Shown here one piece after another: positions 25,011 through 34,426 of a DNA stretch of 64,000 bases (positions within the stretch are counted from its first letter, which is position 1; each line of letters begins with the position of its first letter). Source of the stretch: Myxococcales bacterium (GTDB lineage Bacteria; Myxococcota_A; Polyangia; Palsa-1104; JAEUJZ01); assembly GCA_016794465.1 (NCBI GenBank), contig JAEUKA010000040.1, positions 124,001 through 188,000 on the forward strand, read 5' to 3'. The position numbers and the translations under genes are program-made. The notes beneath the pieces are model-generated. The model ran no database searches and was not told the DNA's origin. It was given only the letters and a program-made list of their open reading frames with translations.

Positions 25011-26870
25011 TTACTGAATGCGGTCGTGACAGTGTGCTTTCCAGCAGCCGCCGCTGTGATCGCTCGCGGTTGGACGGGCCTTGTCGAGCGTGCAGGCAAC
25101 GCCGGTCCTGCGCTCTTGGCGGAGCTTTTGTTCAAGCGCTGGCGCGGTGGGAACTGCATCGCGATCGGCGCAGATACAGTGAAGATCGTCATGACAGATT
25201 GGACCCAGGCAGTGGTGACTCTGACAGATGTAGATCTGCTCGGTCTGCTTGGCGATCCACGCTCCATCGTCAAGGAGTGGCCGCCCAGAGCCCATTCGGT
25301 CCCGGCCAACGCTGGCGATGCGTGGACAGAGTCGGAAGTCAAAAATGAAGTGAAACAGAAACAGCAGAAAGCACGTGATGCCAAGGACTGCAAAAGCGCG
25401 AATCAGTGCAAGGGGGAGCGAAATCTGCGGTGACTCTGGCCGCCGTGCGGTGGAGGGTGAGCTGGTGAGGGCCGCAAACAGGACGAGTACCCCCACAAAA
25501 AAATAGTAGTTGATGAAAGACTGGGGGGCGGCCAAGAACGAGGCGAACAGAGACAGTGCTGAAGCCATCAAAAAGCTGGCCAAGCGGTTGTCTTTTCGAC
25601 GAAGAAACCATGCCGCAAGCAGTCCCGCCGCAAGCTGAGCCAGAAGCGCAGTTTTGACGCCAGTTTCATACCCGTTGTACGCAAAGATTCCGGCTGCGAC
25701 AGACAGAGAGTCTGGACGGAATCCGATGTTCTGTACAAAGAACAGGAGTCCGTTGCGCACCGTCGCTTCAAAGTTCCACAGCAGCAGTGGTGACAGTGCC
25801 AGCACCCCGGCCAGCGCGGCGATGATCACGGAGCGTACACGAGGCCGCATGATGATCAGGTAGATCACAATCGGAACCGCAAAATACTGCTTCAGGAGCG
25901 GCATCGCAAACAGTACCACCGTCAGTAGGGTTCCTCTTCGTCCGGTAGCATAGAGATAGACAAAGAGCGACAGTAGCAACACCAGATAGGGTTCCAGCCA
26001 GCCGTAGATCATCAGTCGCTCTAGTCGTGGATGGAGCAGTGCCGCCATGGTCAGAAAGTCGATGCGGAACAATGAGACTCCCAGCCTCCGGCCACACGCT
26101 CGGAACAGAGCCAGCGAGGCGGCGAGCGCAACAATAAGTCCGAAGCGATAGTCGCCAAAGATCACCTTGGCTGGAATGGAGAGCAGCAAATTCAGCGGAG
26201 CGTAAGCATAATATTTTTGGTATCCGAAGGCGATGCCACCAACATAGATGTCGGCAACCGGGGTGGTGTAGGGGTTCTTCCCTTGGAGCAGGAAGTCGAC
26301 TGCATGCTGCTGAAGCTGCCAGACATCAATGGTTGGATGCGGCACCACATACAGTCCTCCGACAAGGAGTGCCAGCTTGAGTACAGTGGCAATTGCCAAG
26401 ACCATCCGACGGGTCCGCTCCGTTCCCGACTCCAGGAGTGCCGCCAGAAACAGAAAGGGCACCGTAGATCCTCGGCAGAGCATGACGTAGGTGTAGTTGC
26501 TAGTCTCCGCCGGGTTGTTGGCACCAAGCAGGATTGCCATCGATAGCAGACACAGTCCTTGCAGATGAACCTTGGCGTTTGGTCGTGCCGCAAACACGCT
26601 GATCGCTACTGCACCAAAGCTGGTGAGAAGGACTGTTACGATCGCAGGGTGATAGCCAAGTCCGGCAGCCAGCGCGATGGCGAGCAGGAAGTAAGCATCG
26701 GCCAGATACATACTCAGAGACTCACTCTGCTGCTCCTGTGGTGTGACGGGGACGGGGACGGGGACCATTTGTGCTGACTTAGCATCGACGACGCCGAAAA
26801 GCCAAGCGGTTTGCGGCACAATCACCGAGTCAGGGCCGAGACTCCGCACACGCGACACCACCTGCGGCAT
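25011..26870 (-). CDS. GT87/GT-C-like polytopic membrane protein with Cys-rich C-terminal tail
   Basis: 619 residues. About ten to twelve membrane helices occupy residues 50-500; the segment QGKNPYTTPVADIYVGG followed by YQKYYAYAPLNLLLSIP has the GKNPY and YPP-like signatures of GT87-type polyprenol-dependent glycosyltransferases. The last ~100 residues are hydrophilic and contain nine cysteines, including CQSHHCLGPICHDDLHCIC and GCWKAHC. Strong G/C at third positions in that tail argues it is truly coded rather than read-through. A VPVPVPV run near residue 37 comes from a short hexanucleotide repeat. It is divergent from the DUF1295 gene. Confidence 0.65.
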   Translation of the reverse strand: MPQVVSRVRSLGPDSVIVPQTAWLFGVVDAKSAQMVPVPVPVTPQEQQSESLSMYLADAYFLLAIALAAGLGYHPAIVTVLLTSFGAVAISVFAARPNAKVHLQGLCLLSMAILLGANNPAETSNYTYVMLCRGSTVPFLFLAALLESGTERTRRMVLAIATVLKLALLVGGLYVVPHPTIDVWQLQQHAVDFLLQGKNPYTTPVADIYVGGIAFGYQKYYAYAPLNLLLSIPAKVIFGDYRFGLIVALAASLALFRACGRRLGVSLFRIDFLTMAALLHPRLERLMIYGWLEPYLVLLLSLFVYLYATGRRGTLLTVVLFAMPLLKQYFAVPIVIYLIIMRPRVRSVIIAALAGVLALSPLLLWNFEATVRNGLLFFVQNIGFRPDSLSVAAGIFAYNGYETGVKTALLAQLAAGLLAAWFLRRKDNRLASFLMASALSLFASFLAAPQSFINYYFFVGVLVLFAALTSSPSTARRPESPQISLPLALIRAFAVLGITCFLLFLFHFIFDFRLCPRIASVGRDRMGSGRPLLDDGAWIAKQTEQIYICQSHHCLGPICHDDLHCICADRDAVPTAPALEQKLRQERRTGVACTLDKARPTASDHSGGCWKAHCHDRIQ

Positions 26871-26890
26871 CTAAGGCAGCACGAGGTCCT

Positions 26891-27670
26891 ATGCCAAACC
26901 ATCCGGTTGCTCTTCATGCTGCGCTGATGCTGCTGGGAATGCTGACGCTGCTGTGGCTGCTGAGCCTGCGACTGCGCGACTGCAGCATCGTCGATATCTT
27001 TTGGGGAATGGGCTTTGTGGGCATCGCATGGCTGGGCTTCGTCTACGGACAGGGGGCGCCGCTGCGCAAGCTGTGGCTGGTGATGCTGACCACCGTGTGG
27101 GGCGTGCGGCTGAGCGGCTATCTGGCCTGGCGCAACCTGGGCAAAGGGGAAGATCCGCGCTACCAAGCGATGCGGAAGAGGCACGGCACGCAGTGGCCCT
27201 GGCGAAGCTTCTTTCTGGTCTTCCTGCTGCAAGGCGCGCTGATCTTCTTGATCTCGCTGCCGCTGCAAGTGGCGATGTCGCTGCCGACTCCGGCAGAGCT
27301 GGGAGTGATCGATGTGGTGGGAGTCCTGTTGGTGTTGTGCGGAACGGCGTGGGAGAGCATCGCTGACCTGCAGCTGGCCACCTGGAAACGGAGTCCCGCA
27401 AACCGAGGACAGGTGATGACCGAAGGACTGTGGCGCTACACCCGGCATCCCAACTACTTTGGTGACTTCCTAGTCTGGTGGGGCCTGTTCTGCGGTGCAG
27501 CGGCGACAGGAACGGGCCTATGGACGGTGTTAAGTCCGCTGGTGATGTCGCTGCTGCTGATGCGGGTGTCTGGGGTTCCGTTGCTGGAACAAGCGATGCA
27601 AAGCCGGCCCGGGTATGCCGAGTACGTCCGCCGCACCAGCGCGTTTTTCCCACGGCCACCCCGCAAGTAG
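26891..27670 (+). CDS. DUF1295 / steroid 5-alpha-reductase-like membrane protein
   Basis: 259 residues with about six helices. Family signatures are present: CSIVDIFWGMGFVGIAW near the N-terminus, GVRLSGYLAWRN, and the C-terminal TEGLWRYTRHPNYFGDFLVWWG typical of isoprenylcysteine methyltransferase/steroid reductase-fold proteins. The reaction is unknown for this branch. ATG 26891 is used; it is divergent from the GT87-like gene and followed 16 bp later by tatD. Confidence 0.85.
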   Translation: MPNHPVALHAALMLLGMLTLLWLLSLRLRDCSIVDIFWGMGFVGIAWLGFVYGQGAPLRKLWLVMLTTVWGVRLSGYLAWRNLGKGEDPRYQAMRKRHGTQWPWRSFFLVFLLQGALIFLISLPLQVAMSLPTPAELGVIDVVGVLLVLCGTAWESIADLQLATWKRSPANRGQVMTEGLWRYTRHPNYFGDFLVWWGLFCGAAATGTGLWTVLSPLVMSLLLMRVSGVPLLEQAMQSRPGYAEYVRRTSAFFPRPPRK

Positions 27671-27686
27671 TGTTTTACTCTGCACC

Positions 27687-28577
27687 ATGTGGATTGACTC
27701 TCACTGTCACTTGGAGGCGGACGATTTCTCTGTGCAAACAGAGTCCGGTCCGGTCGATGCTCGCGAGGCGGTGGTTCGTCGCGCTCGCCAAGCCGGAGTG
27801 ACCCGGTTTGTGGTGATTGGCTCTGGTTGCAGTGAGCGGGAGGCCCACAATGCGGTGGCACTGGCCTGTCGTGATGCAGAGATGTTCGCGGCAGTGGGAG
27901 TTCATCCGCACGATGCCAGCGCCGTGGTGTCGAGCAAGCCGGCCCAACATGGCAAGCCGCAGCTGCTCGGAGAAGCGCTGTGGAACGACATCGCAGCCCT
28001 GGGCAAGCATCCCCGGGTGGTGGCGGTGGGAGAGACAGGGCTTGATTATCACTACAATCACTCCTCTCCCGAGGAGCAGGTGACTCTGTTGCGGCGCTTT
28101 GTAAAGCTGGCCCAGCAGGTCGAAAAGCCGCTGGTCCTGCATATCCGGGAAGCGCACACCCAAGCGATGGAGATCATCAGGAGCGAAGGCGGCAGTCCGC
28201 AGGGAGGCGTGGTTCACTGCTTTACGGGCGGTCCGCGTGAAGCAGAGTCGTGGCTATCGCTGGGCTTTGCAATCTCGCTGTCAGGAATCGTGACCTTTAA
28301 GAGCGCCACGGTGATTCAGGAGGCCGCCAAGCAGATTCCCAAAGGTCGCCTGCTGCTGGAGACAGACTGCCCCTATCTGGCGCCGATTCCGCTCCGGGGC
28401 AAGCGCAACGAGCCGGCCTTCCTGGTTCACACCGCAGCGTTTGTCGCCCGAATCCGCAGCGAGACGCTCGACGAGCTGAGCGCCCACACCCGCGCCGCCA
28501 CCTGCCAGGTCTTCGGTCTGCCGGCATCCAATCCTGATGCCCATGGTGGCTCTGTTCCGCTTGAGAACGCTGAGTAA
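27687..28577 (+). CDS. tatD: TatD-family metal-dependent deoxyribonuclease
   Basis: A TIM-barrel metallohydrolase; TatD proteins act as 3'-5' exonucleases on DNA and RNA. Start ATG 27687 places the metal motif DSHCHLE at residues 4-10. Further metal and active-site segments are AVGVHPHDA, AVGETGLDYHYN, LVLHIREAH, VVHCFTGG and LETDCPYLAP. 296 residues, slightly longer than E. coli TatD because of an insertion near residue 25 (VQTESGPVDAREAV). It is downstream of the DUF1295 gene in the same direction. Confidence 0.92.
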   Translation: MWIDSHCHLEADDFSVQTESGPVDAREAVVRRARQAGVTRFVVIGSGCSEREAHNAVALACRDAEMFAAVGVHPHDASAVVSSKPAQHGKPQLLGEALWNDIAALGKHPRVVAVGETGLDYHYNHSSPEEQVTLLRRFVKLAQQVEKPLVLHIREAHTQAMEIIRSEGGSPQGGVVHCFTGGPREAESWLSLGFAISLSGIVTFKSATVIQEAAKQIPKGRLLLETDCPYLAPIPLRGKRNEPAFLVHTAAFVARIRSETLDELSAHTRAATCQVFGLPASNPDAHGGSVPLENAE

Positions 28578-28585
28578 ATGAGTAA

Positions 28586-28624
28586 AGAGCAAGAGTGAAG
28601 AGCAAGAGTGAAGAGCAAGATGCA
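28586..28624 (+). repeat. 13-bp tandem repeat spanning the ABC gene start
   Basis: AGAGCAAGAGTGA repeats with period 13 at 28586, 28599 and 28612 (the third copy partial). The GTG start used for the downstream gene lies in the second copy, and the purine-rich repeat also provides the only ribosome-binding-like sequence. Because 13 is not a multiple of three, a change in copy number would move the start context. Confidence 0.75.
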
Positions 28625-30491
28625 GGCATCGAGCAACGATTCCCCTTCCCCAAGTATTCCTGCTGCCAGCAGTCCTTCCGACAGCAGTGCTGCTGCCGAT
28701 AGTCCTCCTGTCAGTAGTCTTCCTGTCAGTAGTCCTCCTGCCAGTGGTCCTGCGGCTGGCGATGCAGCGTCGGCCTCTGGAGGTCACGACGCCCACGCTG
28801 GTGCCCATCCCGCTGGACACGGCCACGGCCACGACCATCCAGCGCCAAGCCAGCGGCTCCGCAAGCTGCTCCGTCAGGAGTCGTCGGCTCTGTGGGTGGT
28901 CCTGGTGTATGCCGTGTTCATTGGTCTGCTGACGCTGGCAACCCCGGTGGCGGTGCAGGCCCTGGTAAACCAAGTGACGTTCGGACAGCTCCGCCAGCCC
29001 CTGCTGGTGCTGACGCTGCTGCTGTTTTTCGTCTTGCTGTTTTCCGGAGGGCTGCGGCTGCTTCAGACTGCCGCCGTCGAGCAGCTCCAGCAGCGACTGT
29101 TTGTGCGACTGGGCAGTGAGCTCTCTCAGCTTCTTCCCCACGTGCTCACCGCCCAGTGGTCGAAGCCACCAGGGGTCAGGCTGGTCAGTCGATTCTTCGA
29201 GATCATCACGGTCCAGAAGTCGCTGTCGAGCCTCCTGCTAGACGGTCTGGCGCTGCTGTTGCAAAGCCTGATTGGGCTGCTCGTCCTGGGGTTCTACCAC
29301 CCGCTGCTGCTCGGCTTTGATGTCCTGCTCTTGCTGGCAATCGTAGGAATCGTCCTTGGCCTCGGTCGAGGCGCGATCAAGACTGCGGTGCTGGAGTCAC
29401 GGGCCAAGTACCAAGTGGCCGACTGGCTGATGGAGCTGGGTACCCACTCGCTGACCCTGCGCGGCGCACATGGGAGCAGCTGGGCGGTCAGCCGGGCCGA
29501 CGACCTCCTCGTCAGATATGTCCTGGCGCGGCGGCAGAACTTTGCGATCCTGCGACGACAGATCGTCGGAGCACTGCTCCTGCAAGCGCTGGCGAGTGCG
29601 ACGCTGCTGGGGCTCGGCGGTATGCTGGTTATCTTGGGGCAGCTGACGCTCGGTCAGCTCGTCGCGGCAGAGCTGATTGTGAGCATGGTGGTCAGCGGCG
29701 TCCTCAAGTTCACCAAGCACATGGAGAGCTACTACGATCTGCTCGCGGGGCTGGACAAGCTGGGCTATCTCGATGACCTCCAGCCCGAGCGCAGCGATGG
29801 AGAGGCCCTGCTGCTTCCCGAGCGTCCCGAGGTGCTGATGCGTGGCGTCCGTGTGCGTGATCCCGATGGTGAGCTGCACATTGACGAGCTGCACCTACAG
29901 TCCGGCGAGCGCGGGGCCATCATTGGCGACAAGGGCAAGCGAATCGTGTCCGAGCTGCTCTATGGCCTGCGAAGCTCCGAGGGAGGACGGATCGAGCTGG
30001 GTGGTGTTCCGGTGCGGGCGCTGGCGTTGGCCTCGCTGCGGCAGCAGGTCGCGCTGCTTCACGAAGATCAGGCGAGCATCGTCGCGGGAACTGTTGCCGA
30101 CAACCTGCGCTTTGCCCAGCCGTCCGTCTCACTGCTGCAGATGCGGGATGCGCTCGTGGCGGCGTCGCTGTGGGATGAGGTGTCGGCCCTGCCGCTCGGG
30201 CTTGACACACCGCTGCTGAGTGGAGCGCCAGGCTGGTCGCCGTCGATGCGCTGGCGGCTGGTGCTCACCCGGCTGCTGCTGCAGAAGCCCAAGCTGGTCC
30301 TGATCGATGGTCTGCACGACACCGAGTGGGAGCTTACGCCCCTGCTCTCGATGGATGCACCCTGGACGCTGGTCTGGGTCAGCGAGGCTGGACATCCCTT
30401 GCTACACCGCTGTACGAGCGTGTATGTGGTGGAGCAGGGTGTGCTCCGCAAGACCACACCGACCGTTGCTGCTGGGGAGGCTGCACGATGA
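28608..30491 (+). CDS. type I secretion-type ABC protein with degenerate nucleotide-binding domain
   Basis: 627 residues. A Ser/Pro/Ala-rich N-terminus ends in a His-rich patch (GHGHGHDHPAP, about 70-82). An ABC exporter membrane domain (about 100-400) and a nucleotide-binding-like domain follow. The latter lacks the catalytic residues: Walker A aligns as GDKGKRIVS (about 440-448), where the P-loop Lys is Ile; the signature is LLSGAPGW instead of LSGGQ; Walker B is LVLIDG with no catalytic Glu; and the switch His is absent. The fold is clear but ATP hydrolysis is unlikely. Start is GTG 28608 (or ATG 28620). Its stop overlaps the HlyD-like gene as ATGA. Confidence 0.8.
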   Translation: MKSKMQASSNDSPSPSIPAASSPSDSSAAADSPPVSSLPVSSPPASGPAAGDAASASGGHDAHAGAHPAGHGHGHDHPAPSQRLRKLLRQESSALWVVLVYAVFIGLLTLATPVAVQALVNQVTFGQLRQPLLVLTLLLFFVLLFSGGLRLLQTAAVEQLQQRLFVRLGSELSQLLPHVLTAQWSKPPGVRLVSRFFEIITVQKSLSSLLLDGLALLLQSLIGLLVLGFYHPLLLGFDVLLLLAIVGIVLGLGRGAIKTAVLESRAKYQVADWLMELGTHSLTLRGAHGSSWAVSRADDLLVRYVLARRQNFAILRRQIVGALLLQALASATLLGLGGMLVILGQLTLGQLVAAELIVSMVVSGVLKFTKHMESYYDLLAGLDKLGYLDDLQPERSDGEALLLPERPEVLMRGVRVRDPDGELHIDELHLQSGERGAIIGDKGKRIVSELLYGLRSSEGGRIELGGVPVRALALASLRQQVALLHEDQASIVAGTVADNLRFAQPSVSLLQMRDALVAASLWDEVSALPLGLDTPLLSGAPGWSPSMRWRLVLTRLLLQKPKLVLIDGLHDTEWELTPLLSMDAPWTLVWVSEAGHPLLHRCTSVYVVEQGVLRKTTPTVAAGEAAR

Positions 30492-31804
30492 CATCCGACC
30501 GAACCCTTCGCGCAATGAACTTGGTGCAGCGGGAGCAGTCGGCGCAGCTGCTCGCCGTAACCCTGACCCTTCTGCTGGTGAGCTTGGCGCTCATGATGCT
30601 GCTGGTGCCGTGGCAGCAGAGCGTGGCCGGGTCTGGCCGCACCGTCGCCTATTCGCCGCAGCAGCGCACGCAGAATATCGAAGCGCCGCTGGAAGGCCGG
30701 GTGGTTCGCTTCTTTGTTCACGAAGGCTCTCAGGTCGCCGTTGGTGATCCGATCGCGGAGATCTCCGATAACGATCCATCGCTGATGCTGCGGCTGCGCG
30801 AGGAGCGAGATGCAGTTCGGGAACGCCAGGAAGCAGCGCGGGCTCGGCTGTCGTCGCTGGATGATCGCATCACCTCGCTGTCTGGCTCGCGTCGGGCGGC
30901 GATGTCGGCGGCGTCGTCGCGGACACGGATGGCCAAAGAGCGGCTGCTAGGGGCCGATCAAGCGCTGCAGGCCAGCGAGGCGACGCAAAAGACCGCGCAG
31001 CTGAACTTGGTGCGGCAGCAAGGCCTGTTTGAAAAAGGCCTCAGCTCGACGCGGGCCCTGGAGCTGTCGGACTTGGAAGCGGTGCGAACGCGAACCGAGG
31101 TCGATAGGGCCCGAGCCACCCAAGCAGCGGCAAGAAATGAGCTGCTGGCACTGCGGCAGGACGAGCTACGCGTCGGTACGGATGCGTCAGCACTGCTTGA
31201 AGATGTGAGGGCGGCTCGGGCGACGGCGCTGGCCGAGATCGCCAATGCCACCGCTGAGCTGGCGCGCATCGAGGTCCGGCTGGCTCGGCAAGCGTCGCAG
31301 TCGGTCAAGTCGCCAACCAAGGGCACCATCCTGCGGCTCTTGCACGGCGTCGGTGGCGATATGGTGAAGGCGGGCGATCCGCTGGCCACGCTGGTTCCGG
31401 ATACCGACTCGCGGGCGGTGGAGCTGTGGGTCGATGGCAATGACGTGCCACTGCTCGCTCCCGGTCAGCCGGTGCGTCTGCAGTTTGAGGGCTGGCCGGC
31501 GGTGCAGTTTGTCGGTTGGCCATCGGTGGCGATTGGCACCTTTCCCGGCAAGGTCGCGGTCATCGATGCCACCGACAATGGCAAGGGCAAGTTCCGCGCC
31601 TTGGTGGTTCCCGATGAGAACGCCGCCACCCACGAGCGCTGGCCCAGCAAGACCTACCTACGCCAAGGTGTGCGCGTCAACGGCTGGGTGCTGCTGTCGC
31701 GGGTGCGCATCGGCTACGAGCTGTGGAGACAGTTCAATGGCTTCCCTCCCGTCATCGCGCCCACCGAGCCCGGCGCCGCTGCTGCTGACAAGGGAGGCAA
31801 GTGA
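30488..31804 (+). CDS. HlyD-family membrane fusion protein
   Basis: 438 residues from ATG 30488, which overlaps the ABC stop. It has one N-terminal membrane helix (about 21-42), a biotinyl-lipoyl-like half-motif (APLEGRVVRFFVHEGSQVAVGDPI, about 66-88), a long coiled coil (about 100-290, Arg/Ala/Glu-rich), the second lipoyl half (VKSPTKGTILRLLHGVG) and a beta-barrel region. It would bridge the inner-membrane ABC protein to the TolC-like channel. The TolC-like gene start overlaps its stop. Confidence 0.88.
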   Translation: MTSDRTLRAMNLVQREQSAQLLAVTLTLLLVSLALMMLLVPWQQSVAGSGRTVAYSPQQRTQNIEAPLEGRVVRFFVHEGSQVAVGDPIAEISDNDPSLMLRLREERDAVRERQEAARARLSSLDDRITSLSGSRRAAMSAASSRTRMAKERLLGADQALQASEATQKTAQLNLVRQQGLFEKGLSSTRALELSDLEAVRTRTEVDRARATQAAARNELLALRQDELRVGTDASALLEDVRAARATALAEIANATAELARIEVRLARQASQSVKSPTKGTILRLLHGVGGDMVKAGDPLATLVPDTDSRAVELWVDGNDVPLLAPGQPVRLQFEGWPAVQFVGWPSVAIGTFPGKVAVIDATDNGKGKFRALVVPDENAATHERWPSKTYLRQGVRVNGWVLLSRVRIGYELWRQFNGFPPVIAPTEPGAAAADKGGK

Positions 31805-33231
31805 TGCGCACTCCCCTCATTCGTCAGGTCCTGCGGCTTTTGCTGAGCATGCTGCTGATGCTGTGGCCGGTTCATGGGCAAGCGGAGGAAGTCGGGTCGC
31901 CGCTGCTGCTGCCCGAAGTGATGGAGTCGATTCGTCGGGCCTATCCACTGATTGTGGCGGCGCTGGCGGACCGGCGTGCTGCCGAGGGTGAGCTACAAGC
32001 CGCCCGGGGTGGCTTCGACCCGATGCTGCGGGCGAAAGGCGATGCGACGCCGTTTGGTAACTATCGAATTGGACGCTTTGATCTTCTGATCGAGCAGCCC
32101 ACTCCGCTGTGGGGGGCCTCGGCCTTTGCTGGTTATCGTGTCTCCGTCGGCGACTTTCCCGATTACGATGGCAAGCTGGTCACCAATCAGTACGGCGAGA
32201 TCCGGGCCGGCATCGCAGTGCCTCTGCTGCGAAATGGGCCGATTGACCGTCGCCGCGCTACCCTCCGCCGGGCCGAAGCGTCGGTGCAAGTGGCAGACTC
32301 TTCGCTCGGGGAAGCCAGGCTTGCCGCGCTCCGCACCGGCGGCAGTCGCTACATCGACTGGGTGGGTGCGGGACTCCGTCGTCAGGTTGCACAGTCACTG
32401 TTTGATCTGGCCAAAGTCCGCGACGAAGGGCTACAGGTTCGCGTGCAGCGCGGCGACATCCCAGCCATCGAGCGCATCGACAACCAGCGCGCGCTGTGGC
32501 AGCGACAAGGCTTGCAGGTGGCAGCGCAGCGCAGCGTCGAGCAAGCCGCCCTAGAGCTGTCGCTGTTCATCCGAGATGAGCTGGGCAATCCAGTGCTGGT
32601 GCGCGACGCTCGCTTGCCGCCGCAGCTGCCCCCGCCCGAGGGAACCAACTTCGGCGACCCGGCCCAGGTGCAGGCCGACCAGAAGATCGCGCAAGAACAG
32701 CGGCCCGAGCTGCGGAAGCTGGCACAACAGCGACGGCAGCTTGAGATCGAACGAGATCTGGCCAAGAACCAGCTATGGCCCAGCGCCGATCTGTCCGCCA
32801 GTGTGTCGCAGGACTTCGGGCCACCGGGCTATCCGCGTGACAAGACCGTGCTCGATCTATCGCTGAGCCTGGACATTCCGACGCTGAATCGTGCTGCCCG
32901 AGGGCGACTGGCCCAGGCGGAGGCGGCCCTGCAGCGCTTTGTGGCCCTGCAGCGGCTGGTCGTCGATCGCATCAACCTCGAGGTTGCCGACGTACACTCA
33001 CAGCTGGCCCAGGCGATCCGTCGCGTCGAGCTGGCCGAGCGTGAGCTGGATCTGGCCCAGCAAGTCGAGCGCGCCGAGCGAGCCAAGTTTGAGCTTGGCG
33101 ACAGCACCCTGCTCAACGTCAACCTGCGCGAGCAAGCCACCTTTGATGCGGCACTCCGTCGCATCGATGCCCTGGTCGAGCTTCACCGCGCCAAGATCAT
33201 CCGCCAAGCCGTCCTGGGAAACGAAGGCTAG
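31801..33231 (+). CDS. TolC-like outer-membrane efflux protein
   Basis: About 476 residues; GTG 31801 overlaps the upstream stop and ATG 31804 is an equally good start. A signal peptide is followed by two long helical repeats of the outer-membrane efflux family (for example LPEVMESIRRAYPLIVAALADRR near the N-terminus and QAEAALQRFVALQRLVVDRIN near residue 380). It completes the tripartite export set with the HlyD-like and ABC-like proteins. Confidence 0.85.
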   Translation: MMRTPLIRQVLRLLLSMLLMLWPVHGQAEEVGSPLLLPEVMESIRRAYPLIVAALADRRAAEGELQAARGGFDPMLRAKGDATPFGNYRIGRFDLLIEQPTPLWGASAFAGYRVSVGDFPDYDGKLVTNQYGEIRAGIAVPLLRNGPIDRRRATLRRAEASVQVADSSLGEARLAALRTGGSRYIDWVGAGLRRQVAQSLFDLAKVRDEGLQVRVQRGDIPAIERIDNQRALWQRQGLQVAAQRSVEQAALELSLFIRDELGNPVLVRDARLPPQLPPPEGTNFGDPAQVQADQKIAQEQRPELRKLAQQRRQLEIERDLAKNQLWPSADLSASVSQDFGPPGYPRDKTVLDLSLSLDIPTLNRAARGRLAQAEAALQRFVALQRLVVDRINLEVADVHSQLAQAIRRVELAERELDLAQQVERAERAKFELGDSTLLNVNLREQATFDAALRRIDALVELHRAKIIRQAVLGNEG

Positions 33232-33234
33232 AAC

Positions 33235-34353
33235 ATGGCACGGCAATCCCGCGTCCTGTCGCTGCTGTCAGGTTTGGTGCTGGTGCTTGGCTGTTCTCGC
33301 CCACCGTCCACACCACTTCCGCCGAGTGATGCCCCGCAGCTGACGCCGCAGCTGGCCAGTCGGCTTGTCCGCCTGTCGCTCGACTGCGTGGATCGTCCGT
33401 GGCCAAACAAGCCAGGGCATGTTCTCGATGGACCCTCGGCGCTGCGACCCCCGACCGAGCTGACTCCGGCGTTCTTTGGCTGCTTCGACTGGCACTCTGC
33501 GGTGCATGGCCACTGGGCGATGGTGCGAGTCCTGTCACGGCTGCCAACGATTCCGGAACACCGCGAGCTGCGACAGAAGCTTGATGCGCACCTTACCCCG
33601 GAGCGACTTGCGCAAGAGCGGGCGTTCTTTTCAGCGGATCGCAATCGCACCTTTGAGCGACCGTACGGAATCGGCTGGCTGCTGCGCCTGACCGCCGAGT
33701 TACATACCTTTGATGACCCCGATGCCCGTCGCTGGGAAGCGGCCGTATCGCCACTGGCGCAGCTGCTGGCCGAGCGGCTATCCACCTATCTTGCGCGCCT
33801 GAGCGTTCCGGTCCGGGCCGGTACCCATGACAACACCGCGTATGCGATGGTGCATGCCCTCGACTATGCCCGCGCGCTCCAATATGAGTCCTTTCAAAGG
33901 TTTCTTATTGTCCGCGCCAAGGACTTCTATCTGGCCGATCGCGCCTGTCCAGTGCCGTACGAGCCATCAGGGGAAGACTTCATCTCGCCGTGCTTGGTGG
34001 AAGCCGATCTGATGCGCAGGGTGCTGTCACCAACCGAGTTTGCCACCTGGCTGGCGCAGTTCCTGCCGCGCTCGGATGCCCCAGCGTTTGCGCGCCTGCG
34101 TATTCCGATCGAGGTCCGCGACCGCCATGATCCGCGCATCGGTCACCTCATCGGCCTGTCGTTCCAGCGTGCAGCGGCCCTGCAAGGAATCGCTCGCTCG
34201 CTGCCACCCAGCGATCCCGAGTCGAAGGCCCTCGCAGCTGTGGCCAACGTTCACGCCCGAGACGGACTTTCGCAGATGATGGACTCGGGATACGGCGGGG
34301 AACACTGGCTGGCATCGTTCGCGCTGTACCTGTTGACTGCGGTCGGACCATAA
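33235..34353 (+). CDS. DUF2891-family lipoprotein
   Basis: 372 residues. The signal sequence ends in lipobox LVLGC (Cys20), so it is probably lipid-anchored. The DUF2891 core is recognised by FFGCFDWHSAVHGHW (about 80-94), GWLLRLTAELHTF, RAGTHDNTAYAMVHALDYAR and DSGYGGEHWLASFALYLL. The fold is an alpha/alpha toroid; the biochemical role is not established. It follows the TolC-like gene by only 3 bp and may be coexpressed with the exporter. Confidence 0.85.
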   Translation: MARQSRVLSLLSGLVLVLGCSRPPSTPLPPSDAPQLTPQLASRLVRLSLDCVDRPWPNKPGHVLDGPSALRPPTELTPAFFGCFDWHSAVHGHWAMVRVLSRLPTIPEHRELRQKLDAHLTPERLAQERAFFSADRNRTFERPYGIGWLLRLTAELHTFDDPDARRWEAAVSPLAQLLAERLSTYLARLSVPVRAGTHDNTAYAMVHALDYARALQYESFQRFLIVRAKDFYLADRACPVPYEPSGEDFISPCLVEADLMRRVLSPTEFATWLAQFLPRSDAPAFARLRIPIEVRDRHDPRIGHLIGLSFQRAAALQGIARSLPPSDPESKALAAVANVHARDGLSQMMDSGYGGEHWLASFALYLLTAVGP

Positions 34354-34388
34354 CGCACGTGGAGGAAGTCGCGCCTTGCCCCGGTCGC

Positions 34389-34400
34389 TTGTGCTATAGT
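34389..34400 (+). promoter_or_regulatory. extended -10 promoter for the zinc-ribbon gene
   Basis: CTTGTGCTATAGT contains TGC followed by TATAGT (34395-34400), an extended -10 element 27 bp before the TTG start. A purine-rich ribosome-binding site (GGGAGAA at 34414-34420) lies between. No good -35 is seen at normal spacing, which is usual for extended -10 promoters. Confidence 0.5.
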
Positions 34401-34426
34401 GCGCCACCCAAACGGGAGAAACAGTC

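Noticed and set aside
24993..25433. 146-codon plus-strand frame
   Set aside because: Overlaps the Cys-rich tail of the GT87-like gene, whose codon third positions look more like coding.
28281..29141. 286-codon minus-strand frame over tatD and the ABC gene
   Set aside because: Crosses two well-supported genes and has low-complexity shadow composition.
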